Notes under the pieces: model-generated
The model's input: the letters and a program-made list of their open reading frames with translations, nothing else
Databases searched by the model: none
What the model was told of the DNA's origin: nothing
Assembly (NCBI GenBank): GCA_903831335.1
Contig: CAIKXH010000141.1
Coordinates: 1 to 11,321, forward strand
Origin: Candidatus Uhrbacteria bacterium
GTDB lineage: Bacteria; Patescibacteriota; Patescibacteriia; UBA9934; GWF2-40-263
Length of the DNA stretch: 11,321 bases
Reading direction: 5' to 3'
Program-made: the position numbers and the translations under genes
Shown: in pieces, positions 5,403-11,296 of the stretch
How the letters are laid out: each line of letters begins with the position of its first letter
Position numbering within the stretch: the stretch's first letter is position 1

Positions 5403-5425
5403 CGTTGTCGACATTTTCGACAACG
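5403..5425. promoter_or_regulatory. Candidate operator: 9-bp palindrome arms, 5-bp spacer
   Basis: CGTTGTCGA (5403-5411) and TCGACAACG (5417-5425) are perfect reverse complements. The palindrome ends 2 bases before the TTGACT -35 box of the TrmB-family gene. Lying between divergent genes, it cannot easily be a terminator and is best read as a binding site, perhaps for autoregulation. Confidence 0.6.
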
Positions 5426-5427
5426 CT

Positions 5428-5456
5428 TTGACTATCTGTTGGGTGCGTGAGAATAT
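5428..5456 (+). promoter_or_regulatory. Promoter of the TrmB-family gene
   Basis: TTGACT (5428-5433) is followed after 17 bp by GAATAT (5451-5456), preceded by an extended -10 TG (5448-5449). An alternative -10, TAGAAT at 5456-5461, would fit the ATG at 5470 with the same 8-nt gap seen at xer and polA. Either way the mRNA appears leaderless. Confidence 0.55.
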
Positions 5457-5463
5457 AGAATAT

Positions 5464-6228
5464 ATGCATATGAACTATTCGAAAGAGGTTATTCGCGGGC
5501 TTGAGGCATATGGCCTTGACGAAAAAGAAGTCAGAGTCTATCTCGCGGGGCTCGAGATTGGAACTGCGTCCGTTTTGGAACTTTCTCGAAGGACAACACT
5601 TCCCCGCACAACGCTTTATCCTATTTTGGAACGATTAGAACATCACGGAATATTTAAAGTTGGGAAACAAAAAAATACAAAAGTGTATATTGCAGAATCT
5701 CCTGAAACACTTAAACGACAATTTGACGAACGCGCCGTTATTTTTTCTCAAACACTCCCCGCTCTTGAAACAATCTCGGGCTCCCTTCATGCAGGGCGAG
5801 GTGTTACATTTTACGAGGGCTCTGATGGATTCAAGCGCGTATGGAAAGCGATTATTAATTCCGGGGTAAAAGAATATCGCATGATCACAAGCGGAACAGG
5901 ACTTTTGGATTATGCAAAGGAACCATATATTGTGAAGCGTGTGATTGCGGAGCGCATGGAAAAAAAGATTTTCAGCAAACAACTTATTCGTGACAGTAAA
6001 GATGCACGTACGATTGTAAAAAAAGATAAAAAAGAATTGCGTGAATCCAGATTTCTTCCATCTGATATTCATCTACCCTCAACGGTCATTGTGTTTGCAG
6101 ATCAGGTTGCGTTTATCACGACACGAAAAGAAAATACAATGATTCTCCTTGCGTCTGGCGATGTTGCACTGACGTATAAAACATTGTTCGATCTTATCTG
6201 GGCAAAAGCGGATGTTGGGAATGTTTGA
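5464..6228 (+). CDS. TrmB-family transcriptional regulator, 254 aa
   Basis: The N-terminus is a TrmB-type winged helix-turn-helix: LEAYGLDEKEVRVYLAGLEIG, then ASVLELSRRTTLPRTTLYPILERLEHHGIFKV as recognition region and wing. The remaining 150 residues (from about GVTFYEGSDGFKRVWKAI) match the effector-like C-terminal part found in short TrmB-like proteins; no sugar-binding signature is evident, so the ligand is unknown. The start is 5464 or 5470; both ATGs lie in the palindrome ATATGCATAT. The longer frame from 5428 begins inside the -35 box and is rejected. Two palindromes upstream suggest it controls itself and the divergent zinc-ribbon gene. The stop TGA at 6226-6228 lies in the left arm of a long inverted repeat. 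Codon use is A/T-ending, unlike the divergent neighbour. Confidence 0.88.
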   Translation: MHMNYSKEVIRGLEAYGLDEKEVRVYLAGLEIGTASVLELSRRTTLPRTTLYPILERLEHHGIFKVGKQKNTKVYIAESPETLKRQFDERAVIFSQTLPALETISGSLHAGRGVTFYEGSDGFKRVWKAIINSGVKEYRMITSGTGLLDYAKEPYIVKRVIAERMEKKIFSKQLIRDSKDARTIVKKDKKELRESRFLPSDIHLPSTVIVFADQVAFITTRKENTMILLASGDVALTYKTLFDLIWAKADVGNV

Positions 6229-6412
6229 GGTACAGATTACAAATAAGAAATACAAATATACAAATTTGAAGACTCATAGTCGAAGTGACAATGAGTCTTT
6301 TTGTTATTTTTTGAGATTATCATGAATATATCGTAAAACTTTTTTGACCAGATTAAACGCAAATAATCGAATCTGTATATTTGTATGCCACGATTTGTAA
6401 TCTGTACCTCAA
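6225..6412. repeat. Nested long inverted repeat between trmB and polA
   Basis: Outer arms 6225-6244 (TTGAGGTACAGATTACAAAT) and 6393-6412 are perfect 20-bp reverse complements. After 5 and 6 unpaired bases, inner arms 6250-6262 (ATACAAATATACA) and 6374-6386 pair perfectly over 13 bp. The left arm includes the TrmB stop codon; the right arm ends 9 bases before the polA extended -10. The trmB terminator lies inside the loop. The arms are built of short related words (ATACAAAT, ATTACAAAT). Confidence 0.9.
6269..6302 (+). terminator. Intrinsic terminator of the TrmB-family gene
   Basis: AAGACTCAT (6269-6277) pairs perfectly with ATGAGTCTT (6291-6299), followed by a T-run to 6302. It lies inside the long inverted repeat. 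Confidence 0.85.
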
Positions 6413-6421
6413 TTGTCACTG

Positions 6422-6430
6422 TGCTACACT
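6422..6430 (+). promoter_or_regulatory. Extended -10 promoter of polA
   Basis: TGCTACACT combines an extended -10 TG (6422-6423) with TACACT at 6425-6430. No good -35 is seen; that region is the right arm of the inverted repeat. The polA ATG at 6439 begins 8 bases after the -10, exactly as at the xer gene, so the mRNA is probably leaderless. A second possible promoter is TTGACC (6344-6349) with TCGAAT (6367-6372). Confidence 0.6.
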
Positions 6431-6438
6431 TACGGTAC

Positions 6439-9165
6439 ATGAAATCCTCAAACAAAACCCTTTATATTCTCGATGGAAATGCCCTTCTGCACCGTGCGTG
6501 GCATGCGATTCCGCCACTTGCTACACAAGAAGGTTTGATCGTAAATGCGGTTTACGGATTTACAAACGTGGTTGAAAAAATTCGTTATAGCTTTAAGCCG
6601 GATTATCTTTGTGTTGCATGGGATTTGCCTGGAAAGACATTTCGTCACGAGGCTGTTGAAAGTTACAAAGCCACACGGGCAAAAAAAGAACCTGAGTTGT
6701 ATGCACAGATTCCCATGATTCAAGAATTACTTTTGTCTTATCATGTCCCATCCTATAGCGTGCCTGGGTTTGAGGCCGATGATGTGATTGGGACTGTTGC
6801 AGAAATCGTAAAAAAACAAAATGTAGACGTCGTGATTGTGACAGGTGATATGGATGCGCTTCAACTTGTTGATGACCATGTTTCTGTTCTCTCGTTTGTA
6901 AAAGGTGTGACAGAAACAAAAGTGTATAACGAGGCCGCGGTTGTCGAACGGATCGGATTAAAGCCTGAGCAACTCATTGATTATAAAGCGCTCCGGGGCG
7001 ACACGTCCGATAATATTAAAGGAATCGCAGGAATCGGAGAAAAAGGCGCGCTCGAATTGATTCAGAAATATCAAACAGTCGATGGAATTTTTGAAGCATT
7101 AAAAAAAGGTGAAGTCGCGTCGAAGTTTGCAAAAAAACTTGAAGGTAAAGAAAAGGTGGCAGAAGAATCAAAAATGCTCGTGACAATTATTCGAGATGTT
7201 CCATTTAAGTTTCATTTGGATGAAACGGCTTTTCAAAAGCCTGACCTCGACGTACTCCTCGAAAAGTTTCGTCGGTACGAATTTCGTTCACTGCTTAGAA
7301 AGTACAGCAACGTTTCGACGGGAACAGAAATGCCACCTCCGCCAATAGATGATATGAGAGGAGATACGTCATCTCGAGCGGAGCAAAGCGGAGCCGAGAG
7401 GTCTTTTCGTTCGTCGTCGAACTCCTCAGTCGAGATGACAAAGAATACACAAATCATTCGAGATCTTGCTTCCCTCGAATCTTCCCTCGCTCTCTTATCG
7501 AACGAGAAGATTTCGATCGTGATCGGTTCGCAAACCCCAGACTTATTTGGAACAACACTCGCAGCGATTGCTCTGTCGGATGCTCAGAAGACAATATGTA
7601 TTGCGAATCCAAATAAGGAAATGTTGGAGTTGGTTTACAAGAAAATTTCCGCAACGCCATTTCTTGTTGTGCATGATGAAAAGAAACTTCTGCACATATT
7701 CTCTAAAACTTTGTCTCGTTCCGTATCGGTTTTCGATACACTCATTGCATCGTATCTCCTTCATGCAGGAGACCGATCAGATGATCTTGCGGAGATTTTG
7801 TATCGAGAATTACGTATAAAGGCAGAATTACCAATAAACTTTGCAACAGAAAAAGATTACAAGCATGTAAGTGAGTGTGCGACACAAATGATTCCTTTGC
7901 AAAAAAAATTACGGAAAGAATTGGAAAAAACCAATCAGGAGAAAGTGTTTGATGAGATTGAAATGCCCCTTGTTCCCGTGTTGTATAAAATGGAAGATGC
8001 CGGAATCGAAGTTGATGTAAAAGCCCTGAGTGTCTTTTCGAAGGAACTAGAAAAAAACATTCGATCTCTCGAAAAACAGATTCGTGATATTGCGGGAGAA
8101 GAAGTGAACGTCAATTCCCCATCACAACTTGCAACGGTTCTGTTTGAAAAATTGCAAATTCCAACAAAGCACATCAAGAAAACAAAAACGGGATATTCTA
8201 CCGCAGCAAGTGAGCTTGAAAAGATTGTGGATGAACATGAAATCGTGCCAATGATTTCTGAGTATCGCGAACTCGCAAAATTGCAATCAACGTATGTTGA
8301 ATCCCTTCCAAAACTTGTTGCAAAAGACGGTCGGGTTCACACAACATACAACCAAACCGTGACCGCCACCGGAAGACTCTCATCGAGCGACCCAAATTTG
8401 CAAAATATTCCTATTCGCACAGAACTTGGAAGAGAAATTCGCAAAGCGTTCGTGGCGGCGAAGGATCATGTTCTCGTATCTGCTGATTATTCGCAGATTG
8501 AATTGCGACTCGTCGCGATTCTTGCGGATGACAAACCGTTCATCAATGCGTTTAAGCATGGGGCAGATATTCACACGAGAACCGCTGCGGAAGTTTGGGA
8601 AATTGAAGAATCTGAAGTGACAAAAGATCAGCGCCGCGCGGCGAAGGCAATCAACTTCGGGATTATGTATGGGATGGGGCCAAGAGCATTATCGCGATCA
8701 ACTGGACTTACGATGGAAGAAGCAAAAACATTCATAGAAAAATATTTTAAAATCCATATCGCTGTTCGAGAATATCTCGATACACTAAAAAAGAAAGCGC
8801 ACGATGATGGATTTGTCGAAACGCTCTTTGGACGTAGACGATACTTTCCTGAGATTGAATCTGGTGTGCAAATGCTTGTTGCACAAGCAGAACGCATGGC
8901 ACAAAACATGCCAATTCAGGGAACACAGGCGGATATTGTAAAAATGGCCATGTTGTCTGTTGATGGTTGGCTTAAACAAAGTCAGCTTAAAGCAAAGATT
9001 CTTTTGCAGGTTCACGATGAACTTGTTCTCGAGGTGCATAAGGATGATGTGGATATTGTGTGCAAAGGTTTGAAAGAAATGATGGAAGGTGTGGCTCAAT
9101 TCGAAGTTCCGCTTCTTGTCGAAGTGAAAGCTGGGATGAATTGGGGGGTAATGGAGGAAGTATAG
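6439..9165 (+). CDS. polA: DNA polymerase I, 908 aa
   Basis: Family A polymerase for Okazaki-fragment processing and repair. Residues 1-300 are the 5'-3' exonuclease/flap nuclease, with metal-binding acids at D12, D62, E112, D114, D115, D137, D139, D188 and D191 and the helix-hairpin-helix GIAGIGEKGA. A linker (about 300-340) contains an inserted palindrome. Residues about 345-520 correspond to the 3'-5' exonuclease domain, but the DxE motif is replaced by IVIGSQTP, so proofreading is presumably lost, as in Taq-type enzymes. The polymerase domain has motif A DYSQIELR (D683), motif B RRAAKAINFGIMYG (R732, R733, K736, F740, Y744) and motif C VHDE (D860). The start at 6439 fits the promoter; an in-frame ATG at 6385 would add 18 unrelated residues encoded by the inverted-repeat arm. 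A terminator follows. Confidence 0.98.
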   Translation: MKSSNKTLYILDGNALLHRAWHAIPPLATQEGLIVNAVYGFTNVVEKIRYSFKPDYLCVAWDLPGKTFRHEAVESYKATRAKKEPELYAQIPMIQELLLSYHVPSYSVPGFEADDVIGTVAEIVKKQNVDVVIVTGDMDALQLVDDHVSVLSFVKGVTETKVYNEAAVVERIGLKPEQLIDYKALRGDTSDNIKGIAGIGEKGALELIQKYQTVDGIFEALKKGEVASKFAKKLEGKEKVAEESKMLVTIIRDVPFKFHLDETAFQKPDLDVLLEKFRRYEFRSLLRKYSNVSTGTEMPPPPIDDMRGDTSSRAEQSGAERSFRSSSNSSVEMTKNTQIIRDLASLESSLALLSNEKISIVIGSQTPDLFGTTLAAIALSDAQKTICIANPNKEMLELVYKKISATPFLVVHDEKKLLHIFSKTLSRSVSVFDTLIASYLLHAGDRSDDLAEILYRELRIKAELPINFATEKDYKHVSECATQMIPLQKKLRKELEKTNQEKVFDEIEMPLVPVLYKMEDAGIEVDVKALSVFSKELEKNIRSLEKQIRDIAGEEVNVNSPSQLATVLFEKLQIPTKHIKKTKTGYSTAASELEKIVDEHEIVPMISEYRELAKLQSTYVESLPKLVAKDGRVHTTYNQTVTATGRLSSSDPNLQNIPIRTELGREIRKAFVAAKDHVLVSADYSQIELRLVAILADDKPFINAFKHGADIHTRTAAEVWEIEESEVTKDQRRAAKAINFGIMYGMGPRALSRSTGLTMEEAKTFIEKYFKIHIAVREYLDTLKKKAHDDGFVETLFGRRRYFPEIESGVQMLVAQAERMAQNMPIQGTQADIVKMAMLSVDGWLKQSQLKAKILLQVHDELVLEVHKDDVDIVCKGLKEMMEGVAQFEVPLLVEVKAGMNWGVMEEV
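7368..7439. repeat. Palindromic element inserted in frame in polA
   Basis: The 72-bp segment is bounded by perfect 10-bp inverted arms, GTCATCTCGA (7368-7377) and TCGAGATGAC (7430-7439). Inside lie two copies of AGCGGAGC (7377-7384, 7387-7394) and a hairpin GTTCG-TCGT-CGAAC (7408-7421 region). It encodes about 24 low-complexity residues (S/R/E-rich, roughly 311-334) between the flap-nuclease and the exonuclease-like domain. Its length is a multiple of three, so the frame is kept. It looks like the GTCAT-YTCGA palindromes scattered in many bacterial intergenic regions, and recalls the Rickettsia palindromic elements that insert in genes. Confidence 0.75.
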
Positions 9166-9172
9166 AAGAAAT

Positions 9173-9202
9173 AAACCGCTGCATACGCAGTGGTTTTTCT
9201 TT
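9173..9202 (+). terminator. Intrinsic terminator after polA
   Basis: AAACCGCTGC (9173-9182) pairs with GCAGTGGTTT (9187-9196), with one wobble, around ATAC, followed by a T-rich tail. It separates polA from holA transcription. Confidence 0.9.
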
Positions 9203-9205
9203 ACC

Positions 9206-9234
9206 TTGCGACACAAACAGATCAACGATACAAT
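9206..9234 (+). promoter_or_regulatory. Promoter of holA
   Basis: TTGCGA (9206-9211) and TACAAT (9229-9234) are 17 bp apart. Transcription would start near 9241, giving a leader of about 93 nt that is nearly all one imperfect hairpin. Confidence 0.65.
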
Positions 9235-9243
9235 CGGTGGGAA

Positions 9244-9321
9244 AAGTAGCTGGTAGCGAGTAGTAAGTAGCTAGGTTCTAGAAAACGTTTATAAAACCTC
9301 GCAACTTGCTACCAGCCACTT
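9244..9321 (+). repeat. Imperfect long hairpin forming the holA leader
   Basis: AAGT (9244-9247) pairs with ACTT (9318-9321), GCTGGTAGC (9249-9257) with GCTACCAGC (9308-9316), AGT (9259-9261) with ACT (9304-9306), and AGGTT (9273-9277) with AACCT (9295-9299). The left arm is built of repeated GTAGC/AGTAG words. The right arm ends 12 bases before the holA ATG, and no Shine-Dalgarno sequence is visible in that gap. Confidence 0.7.
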
Positions 9322-9333
9322 GCTAACCCCTAT

Positions 9334-10311
9334 ATGCTTCTATTCGTTTACGGCGATGACGGTTTTCGCACGCAGGAAAAAGTCTCGCAGCTCAAATCTG
9401 CATTTAAGGAAAAGCATGATCCGTCTGGTTTAAACACGGTTGTTTTTCCGTCTGCGGATGGAAAGCTTGTTTTGGGTGATGTCATTCAGGCTGTGACCAC
9501 ACTTCCCTTTTTGTCGAAACACAGAATGGTGATCATTCGTGATTTGATAGAATCTGTGAAGAAAGAGGATCTTTCTGCATGGGAATCCGGATTATCAAGA
9601 ACCTCTGATTCTTCTATTGTTATTTTGTGGGAGTCAAAAGATGTTGCATCCATTGAAAAGAAACCCTTGTTCAAAACACTCAATGCGCTCGCGCAAGTTC
9701 ACGCCTATCCATTCCCTGCTCTTGCGGGTTCATCCCTTACAGCTTGGATTGCTGATCGATGTAAATCAAAAGGAAGTTCGATAGAATCCGGTGCGCTTAG
9801 ATCGCTTATCGAACGTGTTGGATCAGATTTGTGGCAGATGAGTCATGAGATCGATAAACTCATTGCATTTGCAAATGGAAAAACCATTTCAGAAACAATG
9901 GTGACGCAATTAGTACAAGCAAACTTTGAGGGAAAAATCTTTGAGCTTGTGGATGCACTATCGAAGAAGGATGTGCGTGCGACTGTCCGCATGCTTGAAG
10001 AAGAGCGATTTGCTGGCAGTGATGATTTTTATTTGATGAGCATGTTCTCTCGTCAGATTCGATTGCTTCTTGGAGCTCGATCTGTTCTTGATCAGAATCC
10101 GCGAGCGGACAAGAATGAGATCGCGACAGAACTAGATGTTCATCCATTCGTCGCATCGAAACTTGTTGTGCAAGCAAAAAATTTCTCTCTCAAACAATTA
10201 CTTGAAGCACACACACAACTTTTTGAATTTGATCGCGCTATGAAAAGTGGAGGAATCAGCGCAGATCTGGCTGTGGATTTAGTTGCAACAAATCTTTTGA
10301 GAAAGGAGTAA
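9334..10311 (+). CDS. holA: DNA polymerase III subunit delta, 325 aa
   Basis: Clamp-loader delta subunit, which opens the sliding clamp during replication. Typical features are the N-terminal FVYGDDGFRTQEKVSQLK (4-21), the segment TLPFLSKHRMVIIRDLI, the central GSDLWQMSHEIDKLIAFANGK (helix and EI-KL motif, residues about 167-187), NFEGKIFELVDALSKKD, the FSRQIRLLLGAR helix, and the C-terminal LEAHTQLFEFDRAMKSGGISADLAVDLV collar domain. Length is normal for the family, and the N-terminus starts at the expected place, directly in the first beta strand. No Shine-Dalgarno sequence is present; the ATG follows a leader hairpin. It has its own promoter and terminator although it sits 168 bases behind polA. 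Confidence 0.93.
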   Translation: MLLFVYGDDGFRTQEKVSQLKSAFKEKHDPSGLNTVVFPSADGKLVLGDVIQAVTTLPFLSKHRMVIIRDLIESVKKEDLSAWESGLSRTSDSSIVILWESKDVASIEKKPLFKTLNALAQVHAYPFPALAGSSLTAWIADRCKSKGSSIESGALRSLIERVGSDLWQMSHEIDKLIAFANGKTISETMVTQLVQANFEGKIFELVDALSKKDVRATVRMLEEERFAGSDDFYLMSMFSRQIRLLLGARSVLDQNPRADKNEIATELDVHPFVASKLVVQAKNFSLKQLLEAHTQLFEFDRAMKSGGISADLAVDLVATNLLRKE

Positions 10312-10316
10312 TTGGG

Positions 10317-10345
10317 AAAATCACTGGGTGGCAGTGATTTTTTTT
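10317..10345 (+). terminator. Intrinsic terminator after holA
   Basis: AAATCACTG (10318-10326) pairs perfectly with CAGTGATTT (10332-10340) around GGTGG, with a T-run to 10345. Confidence 0.92.
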
Positions 10346-10349
10346 GTAT

Positions 10350-10377
10350 AAAAAAATCGATCCGCGGGTGGATCGAT
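10350..10377 (-). terminator. Intrinsic terminator of the RHH gene
   Basis: On the minus strand ATCGATCC (10377-10370) pairs with GGATCGAT (10363-10356), followed by a T-run (10356-10350). The stem starts at the last base of the TGA stop codon of the gene it terminates. Confidence 0.88.
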
Positions 10378-10637
10378 CAGGTGATTTCGAGTTTCTTGTA
10401 GCGGCCATCGTTCGTGTGGATGTGGATTTCTCCACCATCGGTTTGTTTTATGGTAAGGAGCGTGTCGTAGAGCGCGAGTGCGCGCTGAATGGTCTCAATG
10501 TCCGAGCTTGCCCCGTTGAGTCTGCGAACAGCATCCAGTCGATCGACTACCCTTTTCGGGAGATCGAGATGGATGGTCTTTGAAACATCTCTTGCTTCTG
10601 AGAACAATTGTCTGATTGTCTTCACAATGTGACTCAT
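10377..10637 (-). CDS. Ribbon-helix-helix DNA-binding protein, 86 aa
   Basis: The layout fits a ribbon-helix-helix repressor. A beta strand at K20-P27 (KTIHLDLP) has alternating residues that would enter the DNA major groove, followed by helix A (28-41, RVVDRLDAVRRLNG), a turn (ASSD) and helix B (47-63, IETIQRALALYDTLL). The last 20 residues (GGEIHIHTNDGRYKKLEIT) look like a small beta hairpin, as in other short RHH proteins. The first 19 residues are an extra helix. A GAGGGG-type ribosome-binding site lies about 8 nt before the ATG. Codons favour C/G endings. A 6-bp palindrome inside its promoter could be its own operator. No toxin gene is adjacent, so an antitoxin role has no support; a stand-alone regulator is more likely. 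Confidence 0.7.
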   Translation of the reverse strand: MSHIVKTIRQLFSEARDVSKTIHLDLPKRVVDRLDAVRRLNGASSDIETIQRALALYDTLLTIKQTDGGEIHIHTNDGRYKKLEIT

Positions 10638-10667
10638 GCATTACCCCTCGAGATTTTCTCGTTTCAG

Positions 10668-10697
10668 GAGGTTAATGAAAAAACCTCTCATTGTCAA
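10668..10697 (-). promoter_or_regulatory. Promoter of the RHH gene with overlapping palindrome
   Basis: On the minus strand TTGACA (10697-10692) is followed after 17 bp by TAACCT (10674-10669). The inverted repeat GAGGTT (10668-10673) and AACCTC (10682-10687) overlaps the spacer and -10, a position suited to autorepression. The -10 is weak. Confidence 0.5.
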
Positions 10698-10711
10698 GGG
10701 TTAAAGACTTT

Positions 10712-11251
10712 CTATGGACAAGCTCCCCAAAGGCCAAGCCCGTTTTTCTTTGCAGATCTTTGAACTGCACGAAATTCTTGTTGGTATTTGTGGGGCGTTT
10801 TGTAGGTGTACTCCTTTGCGTATCCATCACGTACAAGCATTTCATTGATATTTTCATCTTCAAGAAATGCGAAACGTAATAATCGTTTATATTTATCTCG
10901 ATCATCTTGTGATGGATCAGATTCTAATCGAATGATTTTTGTTTCAAGAAGTTCTTTTGTGCGCGCAGAGGCTTCCGGGCCAAAACATTGCACAGGTCTG
11001 TTGGGTGCGACTGTTTCCGGGGTGTTGATCCCAAGCAATCGAATTGTTTCAGGTTTTTGATTGATTGCAACAACAATTGTGTCTCCATCTACGACGCGAA
11101 TGACCTGAAATTCTTCTGCTGACCGTGCAAGAGATTTATCTGATGCATGTGGGTTGTTTGAAATTGCTTCAGAAAATCCAAAATATCCACCGAACAGAAG
11201 GATGAAGAGTGTGGAAAGAATAATCTTTGCGCGTTTGTTGTTGATGAGCAT
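10712..11251 (-). CDS. Thermonuclease (SNase-like), exported or membrane-anchored, 179 aa
   Basis: Staphylococcal-nuclease-fold enzyme that cleaves DNA and RNA. Residues 8-28 form a hydrophobic segment after a basic start (MLINNKRAK), so the protein is probably secreted or anchored outside. The nuclease domain runs from about 48. Catalytic positions are visible: D55 and D57 in VVDGDT, R71 in IRLLGINTPET, E79, and R123 in DKYKRLLRF. The position equal to calcium ligand D40 of the staphylococcal enzyme is Asn (N76). C89 and C178 could form a disulfide outside the cell. The start at 11251 has AAGGA about 4 nt upstream; the longer frame to 11299 crosses a hairpin and is less likely. In small-genome bacteria such nucleases may supply nucleotides from outside DNA; that role is inference. 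Confidence 0.9.
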   Translation of the reverse strand: MLINNKRAKIILSTLFILLFGGYFGFSEAISNNPHASDKSLARSAEEFQVIRVVDGDTIVVAINQKPETIRLLGINTPETVAPNRPVQCFGPEASARTKELLETKIIRLESDPSQDDRDKYKRLLRFAFLEDENINEMLVRDGYAKEYTYKTPHKYQQEFRAVQRSAKKNGLGLWGACP

Positions 11252-11262
11252 GTGATCCTTGT

Positions 11263-11296
11263 AAAAGAAAACTCCTGATCGAAATGAATAGGAGTT
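11263..11296 (-). terminator. Hairpin and T-rich tail upstream of the nuclease gene
   Basis: On the minus strand AACTCCT (11296-11290) pairs with AGGAGTT (11276-11270) around 13 nt and is followed by TTCTTTT. It could terminate a gene lying beyond the window, or act as an attenuator in the nuclease leader, because it ends 11 bases before the nuclease start codon. Confidence 0.5.

Noticed and set aside
6385..6438. Upstream in-frame start extending PolA by 18 residues
   Set aside because: The extra residues are encoded by the inverted-repeat arm and promoter, resemble no polymerase N-terminus, and the ATG at 6439 fits the -10 spacing.
10377..11251. Toxin-antitoxin pair formed by the RHH protein and the nuclease
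   Set aside because: The nuclease carries a signal or anchor segment and belongs to a secreted family, and the RHH gene has its own promoter, so pairing is unsupported.
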